Shown one piece after another: positions 21,476 to 32,076 of a DNA stretch of 64,000 nucleotides. The stretch's first letter is position 1; every line of letters begins with the position of its first letter. Under the pieces are notes generated by a model, which saw nothing but the letters and a program-made list of their open reading frames with translations, made no database searches and was not told the DNA's origin. The stretch comes from Rhizoctonia solani (lineage: Eukaryota > Basidiomycota > Agaricomycetes > Cantharellales > Ceratobasidiaceae), in NCBI RefSeq assembly GCF_016906535.1, contig NC_057385.1, positions 1-64,000 of the forward strand, read 5' to 3'. Position numbers and translations under genes: made by a program.

Positions 21476-23402
21476 TGTCTACATAATCTGACCTTCTAGA
21501 TAACGCGTCTGGTTTCCCTGATTGTTTTCCTGGGCAATAGTGGATCTCAAAATTGAAATTGCTCAGGAAAATACGCCATTGTGCGTGTCTGCGGTTGAAA
21601 GTCCGTGCCTGCATCCAGTATTCTAGGTTCCTATGGTCCGTGAAAACCTGAATTGGCCTATCTGTTGCTTCTAGGAAAATCCGCCATTCCTCTAATGCCT
21701 TGATTATGGCTAGGAGTTCCTTGTCGTGGGTGTCATAATTAGCCTTGGCCCCTGAAAAGGATTTGGACATATATGCAACAGGATGTAAACGGTTGTCTTC
21801 TCCTCGTTGGCTGAGAATGGCCCCCATGGCTACTCCTGACGCATCTGTTTCCAGGTAGTAAGGCAGTTTAGGGTTGGAATGGATTAGAACCGGGGATTTT
21901 GTGACCAATGCCTTCAATTCTTGGAATGCAGCTTCTTCTGTAACGCCCCATGACCAGAGGGATTCCTTCTTGGTAAGGTTGTGGAGGGGGCAAGCAACCG
22001 AGCTAAAGTTGGGAATGAACCTCCTGAGATAGTTTACAAAGCCTAGGAAAGCCTGAACCTGTTTGACCGTTTTGGGAGTAGGCCATGTTGTAACCGCTTC
22101 AATCTTCTTTTGGTCCATAGAGAACCCTGCTGGGGAGATGACGATTCCCAAATAGTCCACCGTGGTAACATGGAAATGACACTTGGATAGTTTACAGAAC
22201 AACTGGTTCTTCATCAGCCGTGATAGGACTTCCCTGACATGGGATGGATGATCTTTGGGTTTTTTGGAGAAGATCAGTATGTTGTCCAGGTAGATGACCA
22301 CCGTGACGTCAATCAGGTCCCTGAAAAGGTCATTCATGAAATGCTGGAAAGCGGCGGGGGCATTGGTAAGGCTGAAGGGCATGACCAGATATTCAAACAG
22401 CCCATATTTGGTTCTGAACGCCGTTTTCCATTCATCCCCCTTTCTAATCCTGACGTTGTTGTAGCCCCAGCGTAAGTCAAGCTTGGTGAATAATTTGGCG
22501 TGTCTTAGCTTTGCCATAAGGTCATCTTGTCTTGGTAGCGGGTATACGTTCTTGTGGGTTACGTCATTTAGCTTCTGGTAATCCACAACCAGCCTGAGGG
22601 ATCCATCTGCCTTTTTTACAAACATGACAGGGGCACTGGCAGAAGAAGTACTAGGGCGGATTTTGTCTGTGGCTAGTTCTTTGTCAATGTGTTGTTTAAG
22701 CGCCTTGGATTCCGCATCAGTCATGCCGTAAATGGGACCTGGGGATAATTTGGCATCTGGAATAAGGTCTATGGAGATATCATACTCCCTGTGTGGGGGG
22801 AGGACCTTAAATTCTTCCTTGCCAAATACCTTAGCAAACTTGTGATATTGTGTGGGAAGGTCTACTAAGGGATCAGGGTCCGCTTCTTCCTCTGAGGCTA
22901 TTTGAACTTGATCGGGAAATGTAACAAGTCCCTGGTGCCAGTCGATGAGGGGGGATTCAGTTGTAAGCCAGGTCATGCCAAGGATTGCCGAGGTGTTGCC
23001 AATGGGGCAAACAAGGAAGGGGATAGTGTGGGAATGGCCATTGGCCGAGACCGCAAGTTGGACCTGGTGCCATATGCAACCAGTCTGAGATATGGTACCA
23101 TCTAACATTCTCACTACTCGTGGATTTTCAAGTAGGGTTTTTGGGATTTTGAGTTTTTCTACTAGTGAGGGGGATATGAAGTTGGAAGTGGCGCCGGAGT
23201 CGATGAGGGTTTTAATAGGTTCCGTCGGATAGTCACGCAGTGTTATATCTAGAAAGAGTAGGGGCTTCTTGTTTGAGTCCATTGCAATATTTACAAATTC
23301 TGAGATGGTTACATGCGGTTCTAAACTAGAGACCAAGGGCTTGACGGCAGCTCTTGGCCTTACTCTTTTTCCAACTCCTCCTGTCCAATTTTGGCCTTCC
23401 AT
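21249..23402 (-). CDS. Gypsy-A protease, reverse transcriptase and RNase H (pol 5' part)
   Basis: Near residue 70 LIDSGATSNF is the aspartic protease site. Reverse transcriptase follows: FVKKADGSLRLVVDYQKLN, LDLRWGYNNVRI, FEYLVMPFSLTNAPAAFQ and YLDNILIFS. The last reads YLDN where YLDD is usual. RNase H: ETDASGVAMGAIL, YDTHDKELLAII, VFTDHRNLEYW and GKPDALSRRSDY. After DALSRRSDYVD the frame is lost through a one-base deletion near 21478, and the last ~75 residues to 21249 are out-of-frame reading. Pol overlaps gag by 43 bases in the -1 frame, so expression probably needs -1 frameshifting. Confidence 0.9.
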   Translation of the reverse strand: MEGQNWTGGVGKRVRPRAAVKPLVSSLEPHVTISEFVNIAMDSNKKPLLFLDITLRDYPTEPIKTLIDSGATSNFISPSLVEKLKIPKTLLENPRVVRMLDGTISQTGCIWHQVQLAVSANGHSHTIPFLVCPIGNTSAILGMTWLTTESPLIDWHQGLVTFPDQVQIASEEEADPDPLVDLPTQYHKFAKVFGKEEFKVLPPHREYDISIDLIPDAKLSPGPIYGMTDAESKALKQHIDKELATDKIRPSTSSASAPVMFVKKADGSLRLVVDYQKLNDVTHKNVYPLPRQDDLMAKLRHAKLFTKLDLRWGYNNVRIRKGDEWKTAFRTKYGLFEYLVMPFSLTNAPAAFQHFMNDLFRDLIDVTVVIYLDNILIFSKKPKDHPSHVREVLSRLMKNQLFCKLSKCHFHVTTVDYLGIVISPAGFSMDQKKIEAVTTWPTPKTVKQVQAFLGFVNYLRRFIPNFSSVACPLHNLTKKESLWSWGVTEEAAFQELKALVTKSPVLIHSNPKLPYYLETDASGVAMGAILSQRGEDNRLHPVAYMSKSFSGAKANYDTHDKELLAIIKALEEWRIFLEATDRPIQVFTDHRNLEYWMQARTFNRRHAQWRIFLSNFNFEIHYCPGKQSGKPDALSRRSDYVDTPQSQRSCYRRKSLPIRQRKKSKLSRKFAPDSGRIHHWNPSSNFSQKMRTMHLPPFGKLTETTIGKRTSYGTEGN

Positions 23403-24724
23403 CCATTAGGGCATTGTTTGATACCATGTCCTTTCTGACCGCACTTGACACAAAGGCCAGACGCGTGGCGGCGGTCCCTTTCTTCCGGTGTAACGTAGTT
23501 GGGGTCCTCAGAGAGGCGGACCCGTTGGGTGGTGGTAGTGGTGGAAGTGGTCGCGGTGACCGGGGACTTGGCAGAGGCTTTCTTGGGTTGGTTCTCCTCA
23601 TTTTCCCAACAAGTGTTATCAATTTTGACCGAGGCGGCGAATATGGCCTTGAGGTTGTTGTCTGGGATATTGTCCTTTGTGGACAGGAGTTCCTTCACCT
23701 TCCAGTGAAGACCACGCGTGAACTGGGCAATATATGCCTCAGTGTTCCAATCAAGTTCCGCCATAAGGTTGCGGAACTCAGTGACATACTCAGACGTGGT
23801 GGTTGTCTGAGTAAGCGCAGCTATCTTCCTGGCGGCGGCTCTCTTGGCGTCTGGGTCGGCAAATGCCTCCTTGAATTTGGCTGTTAAGGCCGGGATGGTG
23901 GTTGGCGGGTTACCCTCACCCTTGATGATGGTTCCAATAAGGGGGAGCGCCCAATCGGCTGCTTTGTCTGTCATGTGGTAGAGTATCCACACGACCATCT
24001 GCTCCTCCTCATCAAATTGATCCCTGTGAAGAGCAACCCAGAGTAGCATCCTGTCAAGCCACTGGGTAGCCTTACGACCTCTGGTATCACCCTTGTAAGG
24101 GTTGGGGAGTTCCATCTTGGGTTGCTTTACACTGGACCCCAAGTCAAAGGGGGTAAGGGAGCTGAGGTTCCGCCTAGGCGTGTCGCAAGGTTCCCTTTTG
24201 GGGGCTCGCCTGTCCTCCTCTTCTTCTGAGTCATACCCTGTTCCTCTTGAAGGGCGGAAGGGGGCCTTGAGCCCAGGCCTAACCGTTGCTGGAGAGTGGG
24301 CTTCTCCTCCTGTCTGAGTAGGAGGGGTGATAGGCCCAGTCAATGGGCCAGGCTGGGTTTGGCCTCCTCCTTGGTCCTTGTCGCCAAGTAGGTCGGCGGT
24401 TTCCTTGCATATGGCCTTGAGCTGGATGAGCTCTTGGCTTTGCAATTTGATTTGGTCCTGCAAGGACCCAACAGTGGCGGTGAGGGCTGTGATAGCCTCA
24501 AGGAGAGTGGTAAGGGTCGGCTCCAGTTCCATCCCTGGCAAGTCTTGCAAAGTGGGAGATGCGCTGCAAGAGGGTGGTTGGGAATGGGTTGGAATGGAAC
24601 GTTGGCTGGAGCGGCTGGAAGGGCAAGAGTAGGGGTGAGGGACGCCAGAGCGTGTGGATGGTATGGTGGAGACGGCGTGGGGGATAGAGATGCCTGATTC
24701 AGGACTTATGAGCGGTTTTTGCAC
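23360..24724 (-). CDS. Gypsy-A Gag, 454 aa
   Basis: Starts at the first ATG after the leader, about 330 bases from the 5' LTR. Residues ~60-110 form a heptad-rich coiled coil. The capsid region follows (PNPYKGDTRGRKATQWLDRM, VTEFRNLMAELDWNTEAYIA), then a Ser/Thr-rich linker and one CCHC zinc knuckle, CVKCGQKGHGIKQC, for RNA packaging. The frame ends at TAA (23360-23362) five bases after an A5 run on the minus strand (GGAAAAAG), a plausible slip site into pol. No internal stop: the frame looks intact. Confidence 0.9.
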   Translation of the reverse strand: MQKPLISPESGISIPHAVSTIPSTRSGVPHPYSCPSSRSSQRSIPTHSQPPSCSASPTLQDLPGMELEPTLTTLLEAITALTATVGSLQDQIKLQSQELIQLKAICKETADLLGDKDQGGGQTQPGPLTGPITPPTQTGGEAHSPATVRPGLKAPFRPSRGTGYDSEEEEDRRAPKREPCDTPRRNLSSLTPFDLGSSVKQPKMELPNPYKGDTRGRKATQWLDRMLLWVALHRDQFDEEEQMVVWILYHMTDKAADWALPLIGTIIKGEGNPPTTIPALTAKFKEAFADPDAKRAAARKIAALTQTTTTSEYVTEFRNLMAELDWNTEAYIAQFTRGLHWKVKELLSTKDNIPDNNLKAIFAASVKIDNTCWENEENQPKKASAKSPVTATTSTTTTTQRVRLSEDPNYVTPEERDRRHASGLCVKCGQKGHGIKQCPNGWKAKIGQEELEKE

Positions 24725-25052
24725 AGTGTGTGAACGCTAAATCCTTGCGTCAAACACCTAGCGTTGAACAATCCCTACAACAAATCAACAGATCTGGCGA
24801 TCGTGATACAAGCGGGTTTTTTGCAAGCGGGTGGTTCAGCTGTCTAGGATCGCTAACTGCTGTGTTCCAGCGAAACACGTGGTATGCGGACGATTAGAGA
24901 CTGTCCGCCTTATAGCAATTTGGTACTGGGTGGGACCGACAGCTGTTTGATTATTAAAGCTGAAAGGCGAGTCCAATCACCCGTTTTCCCTTGTGCTAGT
25001 ACGGGAGTTCCTCTCATTTGTTGATCAAGCCTACAAGAAGTTGATTTTACAA

Positions 25053-25613
25053 TGTTGTACACCACTGTAAGGTGGGTACACGCTGGTGGAGCGGGCGCTT
25101 AAGGCCGTACTACTACAAGCAACAAGGTAATCTACTACTATACTAGGCTATCCTAATACCGCTTAAGGCGGTCTACTTATCTAAACTACTGCAAAGGGGC
25201 CTTAGGCCTGGGAGGTGTGGTAGGTTAAGTAAGGGGTTTGACTACTGATGACTAATGGGGGCCAGCTACTTAGCTGGCTGGGCGTCCTCCTCAATGAATA
25301 TGAGACGAGGTAAAATTGACTTGGTGTCTCCAAGCAATTTCCCTGCTGTATATATAGACAAACGCATACTATCTACATGGTCTGTGCGTGTGAGAAAAGA
25401 AGAGTCCATGTGAAAAGGGAAGCGTGCTGCGGGCTGCGCAGAAGCGTGGATTTCTTCTAAGCGCTCTTGGCACGGCATCTCGGCGCGGCATCTCGGCATA
25501 ATAAGCGCCGAGATCACGTGATCGAAAAACAGGAGATATCAAGTTCGTAAAAAAAACTAAAAATAATAGAAAAAACGTAGGAATCTAATGGTATCAGTAA
25601 GGAGGTTATAACA
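25053..25613 (-). repeat. Gypsy-A 5' LTR
   Basis: 561 bp, same ends as the 3' LTR. Contains the promoter region read on the minus strand (TATATACAGCAGGG) and the CACGTGAT/GGCGCTTA module. Followed on the right by target duplicate CTTAT. Confidence 0.95.
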
Positions 25614-25618
25614 CTTAT

Positions 25619-25981
25619 GTATGTTACCTAGGATGTGTTAGGATGCATCCTAAGTCACTGTAAAACCTATGCCAGAACTCTCCCTTCATTATATACATCA
25701 TACAGAACAAGGGAACTGTAAAGTACAAAGGAGAACAATGGAAGACATACTACAAAGGTATGGGTAACTAAGAGAACAATAGAACAATGCAACTAAGGAC
25801 ATATGGTAACTAAGTAACCAGAGGACAAAGCTAACAGGCTAAACAAAGGGACCATTCACATTCCATGTGGATTGCTCTGCCAGGGGAGTCCTGCATGGCC
25901 TGTGGTCATGTTGGGAACATCCCCTGGTCCATATAATTTGTAAAATTTAGATAAAAAGATAATAGAATAATAGGGTATCTG
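25619..25981. other. Intergenic stretch
   Basis: CCTAGGAT-like words near 25626-25650; nothing else recognisable. Confidence 0.4.
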
Positions 25982-26146
25982 TGTTCATGCCACTTGGGTC
26001 ATGACATGTGGTTACATGCTGGCCAAAGCCCAAATTGGGGGCTGAAGGTGTGATCATGGTTGTCTGTAGAAGATCATTAGGGCTCTATGGGTCAGTGGTT
26101 AAGCAGGTTTGGTCTCAGCTGGTTATATTTTCCTCATTTTATAACA
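25982..26146 (+). mobile_element. Diverged TRIM LTR plus start of internal region
   Basis: Similar along its length to the TRIM LTR at 48019-48191 (GGTTACATGCTGGCC, GCCCAAATTGGGGG, GGGCTCTATGG, TTTTCCTC). The next ~35 bases (TTGGAAACACCAG..CACCATC) resemble the TRIM internal region, so a truncated element rather than a solo LTR is likely. Box A and B are degenerate. No target duplication. Confidence 0.6.
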
Positions 26147-26197
26147 AGTTTTGGAAACACCAGCAGTAATGGCACCATCAGAGAGAATGCTGATGAC

Positions 26198-27092
26198 TAA
26201 GCAACCCTGAAATTGAAATTCTGATAGGGAACCGATGCATTTGCTATCAAATGGTATATATATCACGTGATTCTGACAGGTTGTGATTTCTGGGCTATCA
26301 GCTAAGGGACCCTGAAAATGAAATTCTACTAATAAACCACGTGATTCTGCGTCGATCCATATACATATCATGCCAATTTGAAAACATCGATCAAATTTGT
26401 GTACTAATAGCCAAACAGAGCATGCACCTTCCATTTTTGGAAGTCGAGACTACCATAAATGGAAAGAGGGGGTTCAATTACCCCATATAGTCCAGTTTTA
26501 AGGATAGATATAGCATGTGGGAGGAGAAAATGAGAAATGAAGTAAATTTAGAGCATTTTGGTGAAGTGGGCCAGTTTTGAAAAATGGACTAAATTTAGTC
26601 CATTTTTTGTTTGTACAGGCCATGGCCACAGAGAGCAACCAAACAAAAAATGGACTAAATTTAGTCCATTTTTCAAAACTGGCCCACTTCACCAAAATCC
26701 ACTAAATTTACTTCATTTCTCATTTTCTCCTCCCACACACTATATCTATCCTTGAAACTTCACCATATGGGGTAATCGAACCCCCTCTTTCCATTTATGG
26801 CAGTCTTGACTTCCAAAAATGGAAGGTGCATGCTCTGTTTGGCTATTAGTACACAAATTTGATTGATGTTTTCAAACTGGCATGATATGTATATGGATCA
26901 ACGCAGAATCACATGGTTTATTAGTAGAATTTCATTTTCAGGGTCGCTTAGCTAATAGGTCCCTGCACATAACTGCAATTTTATGTGAAATATTGAAAAC
27001 ATGAATTTGAACAAATGATTTCAAATTGCCTTGATAGATATATGGATAAATGCGGAATCACGTGATTTACTAGTGAAATTTCATTTTCAGGG
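26198..27092. mobile_element. Palindromic foldback element, copy 2 (~895 bp)
   Basis: Inner arms run 26310-26622 and 26623-26943 as inverted copies: ends CCCTGAAAATGAAATTCTAC and GTAGAATTTCATTTTCAGGG, centre GGCCATGGCC at 26619-26628. An outer, more diverged pair extends to CCCTGAAATTGAAATTCTGA (26203) and GAAATTTCATTTTCAGGG (27092). Because of the symmetry, both strands encode the same meaningless start MVKWASFEKWTKFSPFF. No transposase. Termini repeat CACGTGATTC. Probably a non-autonomous DNA transposon, mobilised by an enzyme not present here. Confidence 0.85.
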
Positions 27093-28333
27093 CAGGTTAT
27101 CTAATGGGCTTGGGCGGAAAAACGCGATTTGATTTAAGGTTCTGCTCAACCCCCCCTTGAGCCAGACCCCTATAATAGGTGAGTCTCTTTGGAACCAGCG
27201 TCGTATACCCAGAGGGAATCTGATCGTGTATAGTGCCATGGGCTCAGCTGGAGCAAGCTGCTCGTGGGGGTGCTTTGGCGTAGTGTACATTCTTAACACA
27301 TATTGTATTTTGACTTTATTTGTCATTTACATGCGCGAATTAAACAATCAAAGCAAGTGCCCACATATGCCATCCATTGTCAGGGAAGCGCAAAAGGTCA
27401 GTTACTGCTGGCTGTAGCCGGTTGAAATAGCAAAACCCCGAAGTCCAAGTAAGGTGGCTCCATCCGGTTATTGCAAAAAAAGGTTGAACAGATTTCATTA
27501 TTTGAAAAGCTTGAATCCTCATCACGCTTGCTAAATCCTGGAACTAATGGGATTGCCCAAAGTTTGATACATTGCCTAATATAATTACAGTTTTCTACCT
27601 TTGCTGCGAGCATGTAAGCTGATTAATTGACTAATAATATACAATGCGATCAAACCAAGCCAAACGGATGATCAAACATCACATGGGAAGGATTGTCACA
27701 TAGAAGTATAGGAAAGAGATCTATACTATGGCATTTAGTGCTGTATCTTGACAAAGCATTTACGGGTGGGATGGAACCTAACCTTAAAGTTCGCACTCTA
27801 TTCAGTTAAGTCTTAAGCAAAAAACAAAACAAAACTTAACAATATCTGTGCGCGCTATTTCAGAAGCGGATGGCTGAGCAAATAGACCGAACCACTTAAA
27901 ATAAAGTAAGACAACGATGTGGATTGCGTTGTACAGCCCAACCTATATATATTGGTTAATCATCTAAGTTCCGAGAGCAGAACGCTCGGAGGACATGTGT
28001 AGAAAAAAACACAAGGCCCCACATGCGAGACACGGTAAAAAAAAAAAAAAATAGAAGGGGAAGCGTAAGGAATTGGGATGGTACAAGCATACGGCGCTCA
28101 ATACATTCTACAGGGCACAAGACCTCTAGAGTTATCATGACGTATTGTACTAATACGAAGCACTCAATTGTTCGGGGGCACACACAAATTTTTATGTAAC
28201 CAGTAAACCTTTGAAACATGGAGCTAGACCCTATGCCATTGTATGTACTAATCAAATATTTGCAAACTAACAAGTAAGTACAATGAAAACTGTAGGGAAT
28301 GAGACGGAGAGGGGCAGGCTGGCTATAATACAA
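27093..28333. other. Intergenic stretch
   Basis: No gene or repeat I can support; includes an A14 run at about 28037-28050. It ends at the stop codon of the minus-strand gene that follows. Confidence 0.4.
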
Positions 28334-30065
28334 TCATTCAAGTTGGTCTCCTAATCCAGCTTCAGTCCAAGGACTATTATGCGCGGGTTGGTTTTCCATT
28401 GACTCCTTCCTTGAAGGCTACACAGAACTCACAAATTGAACATAACAAATGAAAGGCGGTTACACTGCTAGCTTACCAATATCTTCATGCATACCATTCT
28501 GGTGGGATCGAATGTGAAACGTAGGGTGTCAGGATCCCATGGCTCCTCCATGATACGCGTGCCGTGGACATTCAACAAGACACGACGATCGGTATAAATA
28601 GCAATATGTAGCTCGGTGGCGCAGCATGATGAAGTGTAAAAGTAAAATTCTTCCCCGAAAGTTCTAGATGCATGCCGCTCCTTCCAGCGATGTGGAGATT
28701 TTGTCCAGCAACCGCAAAGTGAGGGTATCATTGGAAGCTCCACGCCATAGGGTCGACTGACATGGGGGGCGTACTCTAGCTTACTCACTATAAGATTTGA
28801 GCCTGGGGTTTTCCAGCTCTGTCTATCCATGATCACAAACCCTGTATGCTCTCGTGCTTCAGGGGATTTGGCCCAAGTACGCAGGAGTGAATTTCTTAGT
28901 GGAGACCCAAAGTAATAGAGGTGAACCATAAGCTTGGCAAATATACCAAAGTAATGGCGAGGGATAGTTGCAGGGGCTGAAGGCAAAACAATTGAGTGCC
29001 AAGGGCGTCTATAAACAGCGTGAGCAGCGAGTTAAGGACTGGTTTGGACTCACATATTTAGCGTTTTGTGAATCAATGAAGCTGAGTCTTTGTTTAACAA
29101 GTTGGACCCACAAGTAAGGCCAAAAATGCGTGCTGTCGAAGCATCAATGGCCAATCCAGTGAGACCGGCCATATGGCAAAGGAAAAAATCTTCCTCGTCC
29201 ACACGTTCTGAGCCTCTACAATTGTCCGCAGACCCAACCCACCATCCTCCCCTTGGATCACTCTCTGTCAAAAAAAAGACAACAAGGTGGTAGGGGGATT
29301 TGGGTAAAAGTCTCATCGACGTAGTCAGATTTGAGCAGTGACTATGAGTATAAAAGACATACTGTTGACGAATATCTTCTGCCGCTTTCTCGGGAGCTGG
29401 GCTGGGAAGCTTCATGAAAAGGGTGACAACATGTAGTTCAAACACCCCAAGGGAGGCGCAGAGTTGCCTGGCAAACAATTCGGCAGCTACCTCTTGCGAC
29501 TTCAAGTAAAAAACCACCAGGGCAACAGAAGCCTTAATAGAAACTCTACTGGTTACCCTTGCACCTCTATTAATAAGATACTAAGATAAATTAGCTACTC
29601 AATTGGGAAGTGAGGTGTTTATTTTACTTACATCCGGCAACGAATACTTGTCTACTGACAAGCATTCAGGGCATGTAAAGTGCCTACCCTTGTTAGCAGC
29701 CATCTCAGGGGGGACAGTCAAGCAGGGCTGTGATTGTGGTGTGTCTGAGTTTCCAGGTATCTCATTTCCTGCCTCGCCCATCACGTTGTAGCAAAAGCCC
29801 CGTTTGCAGAAATCGCAGTACATAATTGATCCCCCATCTTCGCAATAGTAGCAATACTGTATTTCAACTTGGGTTCAGCTCAGTGTAATGCAACACGCAG
29901 CAATATGGATCCAATAAAATCTTAGTACTAACTCGATCTTTGGCGCGGTCAAACGTAAGACGTATCTTCCGTATCTCTTAAAGCACATATTTTAGTGAAT
30001 AAACTGAAGCTTAGCATCAGATAATCACCTTTTTCAATCCCGCTGGTGTTTGCTTGGGCCGACAT
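28334..30065 (-). CDS. PHD-like Cys-rich protein, 466 aa, six exons
   Basis: Exons 30065-30029, 29976-29933, 29856-29632, 29532-29054, 29008-28477 and 28417-28334 join through GT..AG introns with every phase closing (1,401 bases, 467 codons with stop). The second acceptor (TTTAAG) and the exon-4 acceptor (TTAAG) are weaker than the rest. Residues ~28-100 form a Cys-rich finger: YCYYCEDGGSIMYCDFCKRG (C-x2-C-x8-C-x2-C), then CYN and RHFTCPECL, resembling PHD/ADD histone-reader fingers, though a clear zinc-binding His is uncertain. The rest (WWVGSADNCRGS, FFLCHMAGLTGLAID, RHYFGIFAKLMVHLYYFG) has no domain I can name. From memory such proteins are expanded in Rhizoctonia. Intact and flanked by a LINE on its 5' side, 111 bases from the start. 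Confidence 0.72.
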
Positions 30066-30176
30066 TTCCTGTGTATATGAATGGCTTTGTTGTGTCACGT
30101 CGGTCGCGTAGGAAAACCCTTCAGGATGGCTCTGCAGACAGCCACGTGCCATTGCCAACAGTATCACGTGATACAT

Positions 30177-31568
30177 TTTTTTGAATACACTTCTATTAAG
30201 GAGAATAGGAGCTGCATGCAAACAAGGCAAACCGCTCGTGATAACACATAGAACACCATTACATAACACATCCCCAAGCAAGGCACAAGGTAACGGCGAA
30301 GGGTAGAAAGGAGACAAGAAGAGAGGAGCCAGAGAGACGAGGAGATAGAGAGCGAGTTGGGTGGACGTCTGATGGCGTTGGGGTTGGGCGGGAGAGGGTA
30401 GGGTAGAGTCCCGCGTTATTATTTGTAAAGGCCAATACCGGAGAGAAGAATGAATTTAGCAACCGCTTCGAGGCCTCTGTTGGACCCGAAGAGGGTGGAG
30501 GGGTTGAGATCAGGTGCAGCGTTGGTAAGAGTTTTGCGGCTATCCTCAGAGAGAGGGCACAGGAAGAGGAGGTGTGGGACACTTTGGATCTGCTCGCCGC
30601 AGGGGCATTTATGGGAGCCCTTGATGAAGAATATTCTTTCCTTGTATTCGCCGAACCAGCCATGGCCTGTCATCGACAAGGCGGGAGGAAACAGAGCGAG
30701 GGAGGCCGGGATTGTTGAAGATAGGGTGGAGTTTGAGAGACGGGGGGCGAGGGATGTGTTTCCGCACGGTTTTGGAGTGAGGGCTGTCCTCCCAGATTTT
30801 GACCCATGTTCTGGAGGCGCGTTGGGTGGCTTGGCATTTGGCCCACGTCGTGATACGGTTGAAGAAGGCGGTGGGCCGGCGGTCGAGGCCTGCATTGGCT
30901 AACCTATCCGCGCGCTTGTTACGTTCGATCTTAGAGTGACCCGGGATCCATTGAACCATCAAGGTGCGCCTCGGGTCGTCCTGAGAAATGCATGGACTTC
31001 CTTGCAAAACAGGATTGAGGTGTGTTGAGCGGGCTGGGGTTTGGTTCTGTTGATAATGCGTATGGCCGCTAAATTGTCCGAAAAATGCGAATTTTGCGAA
31101 TATTGTGGGACTTGGCAAACCAAGCGCATCTTTGGGCTATAAGGGCGAGGGCAAGCATTTTGGCGCCAAAGATGTTGGCGTGAGGGCCAATACTACCGCT
31201 GAACTTGGCAACTTCAGACTTTTTCCACTGTACGCTGTATCCGACTCCGACCTTGCGGACCCCTGACCGAACCTCTTTTGCTCCGTCCGAAAAACCAATC
31301 AAAATACCTTTGCGCGCAATTGCGTCAATCAGGCGGTTGGCGTTTTTGGCAATCTTCTCTTGGCGGGTCTTCGAGGAGCCACCGGGGGGGAACGCGCATA
31401 TTAACCTGTTGGGGAACGGGTTATTGGGGCGCCAGGGGGGGTTGAGATAGGGCATTTGGAATTCGGCGTCAGGCTGGGAAAGAGCTGCGAGACGGGTAAT
31501 AGGGGAGGGAATTATTATCGTATGGCTTTTGGGCTAGGGATAAATTGTGTGTGTCCCAGGACGGGGGG
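30177..31568 (-). mobile_element. Non-LTR retrotransposon (LINE), 5'-truncated, copy 2
   Basis: 1,392 bp, flanked by the 13-bp duplication TCACGTGATACAT at 30164-30176 and 31569-31581. Minus-strand coding pieces give an RNase H domain: GILIGFSDGAKEVRSGVRK, GAKMLALALIAQRCAW, QWIPGHSKIERNKRADRLAN. The C-terminal LINE tail follows (HPIFNNPG, MTGHGWFGEYKER, CPCGEQIQSVPHLLFLC). The pieces lie in different frames, so at least two frameshifts have occurred. The 3' end shares GGCAAACCGCTC with copies 1 and 3. Reverse transcriptase and endonuclease are absent. Confidence 0.88.
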
Positions 31569-31581
31569 TCACGTGATACAT

Positions 31582-32076
31582 ACTCATGCTTGGAACATAT
31601 TTGGTCCTCCAACTCGCAAACAAAGCAAACTCCGAGGACAGCAAAAACTCATATAATAAATAAATTGAATTAAAAGACCAAGAGACAACATTGATTAAGA
31701 ACAATATAAATTATAAGAAACCTCAAAGTCTAAAACACGGTACGGAAACCCAAAAACCCTGAGAGCTTGCCCACTCGTAAAAACGGGCGCTTTGGAGCAC
31801 AATCCAGTTGGACCCAAAGGAGCAGGCCCATGAGCACTGTCAAGTGCTTTGGGGCTTTAGGGATCCCCATAGAGCACGCCATATACGTCAATTGTATTTG
31901 CAAACTCACGAACTTACAAACTGTTGCGCCTAAAGCAAAGAGTCGTGGGTTTATTGGCCTGACAACTGGTCTCGCAGTTAGACTTGCTTTACGTAAATTA
32001 ATCCTTGAGACTAAAGTAAATATTATTTGCACTACCTAAATAGAGATATACAAGCATCATAAGTCATGTTAGCGAC
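31582..32076. other. Intergenic stretch
   Basis: No supportable gene; a 100-codon frame on each strand at 31730-32039 has no recognisable motif. Confidence 0.4.

Larger units (their letters stand above)
19379..25613 (-). mobile_element. Gypsy-A: full-length Ty3/Gypsy chromovirus, TSD CTTAT
   Basis: 6,235-bp element read on the minus strand. LTRs of 561 bp (25053-25613 is the 5' LTR, 19379-19939 the 3' LTR) differ at about 4 positions and are flanked by CTTAT at 19374-19378 and 25614-25618. A polypurine tract (AAGGGGGGGGCA on the minus strand) abuts the 3' LTR. Gag (CCHC) is followed by protease, reverse transcriptase, RNase H, integrase and chromodomain in chromovirus order. The only visible coding lesion is a one-base frameshift near 21478. 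Low LTR divergence implies recent insertion. No initiator-Met primer site is evident after the 5' LTR; self-priming is possible but unproven. Confidence 0.95.

Noticed and set aside
26498..26755. Two opposite-strand frames with the same start MVKWASFEKWTKF
   Set aside because: A mirror effect of the palindrome, not a duplicated gene.
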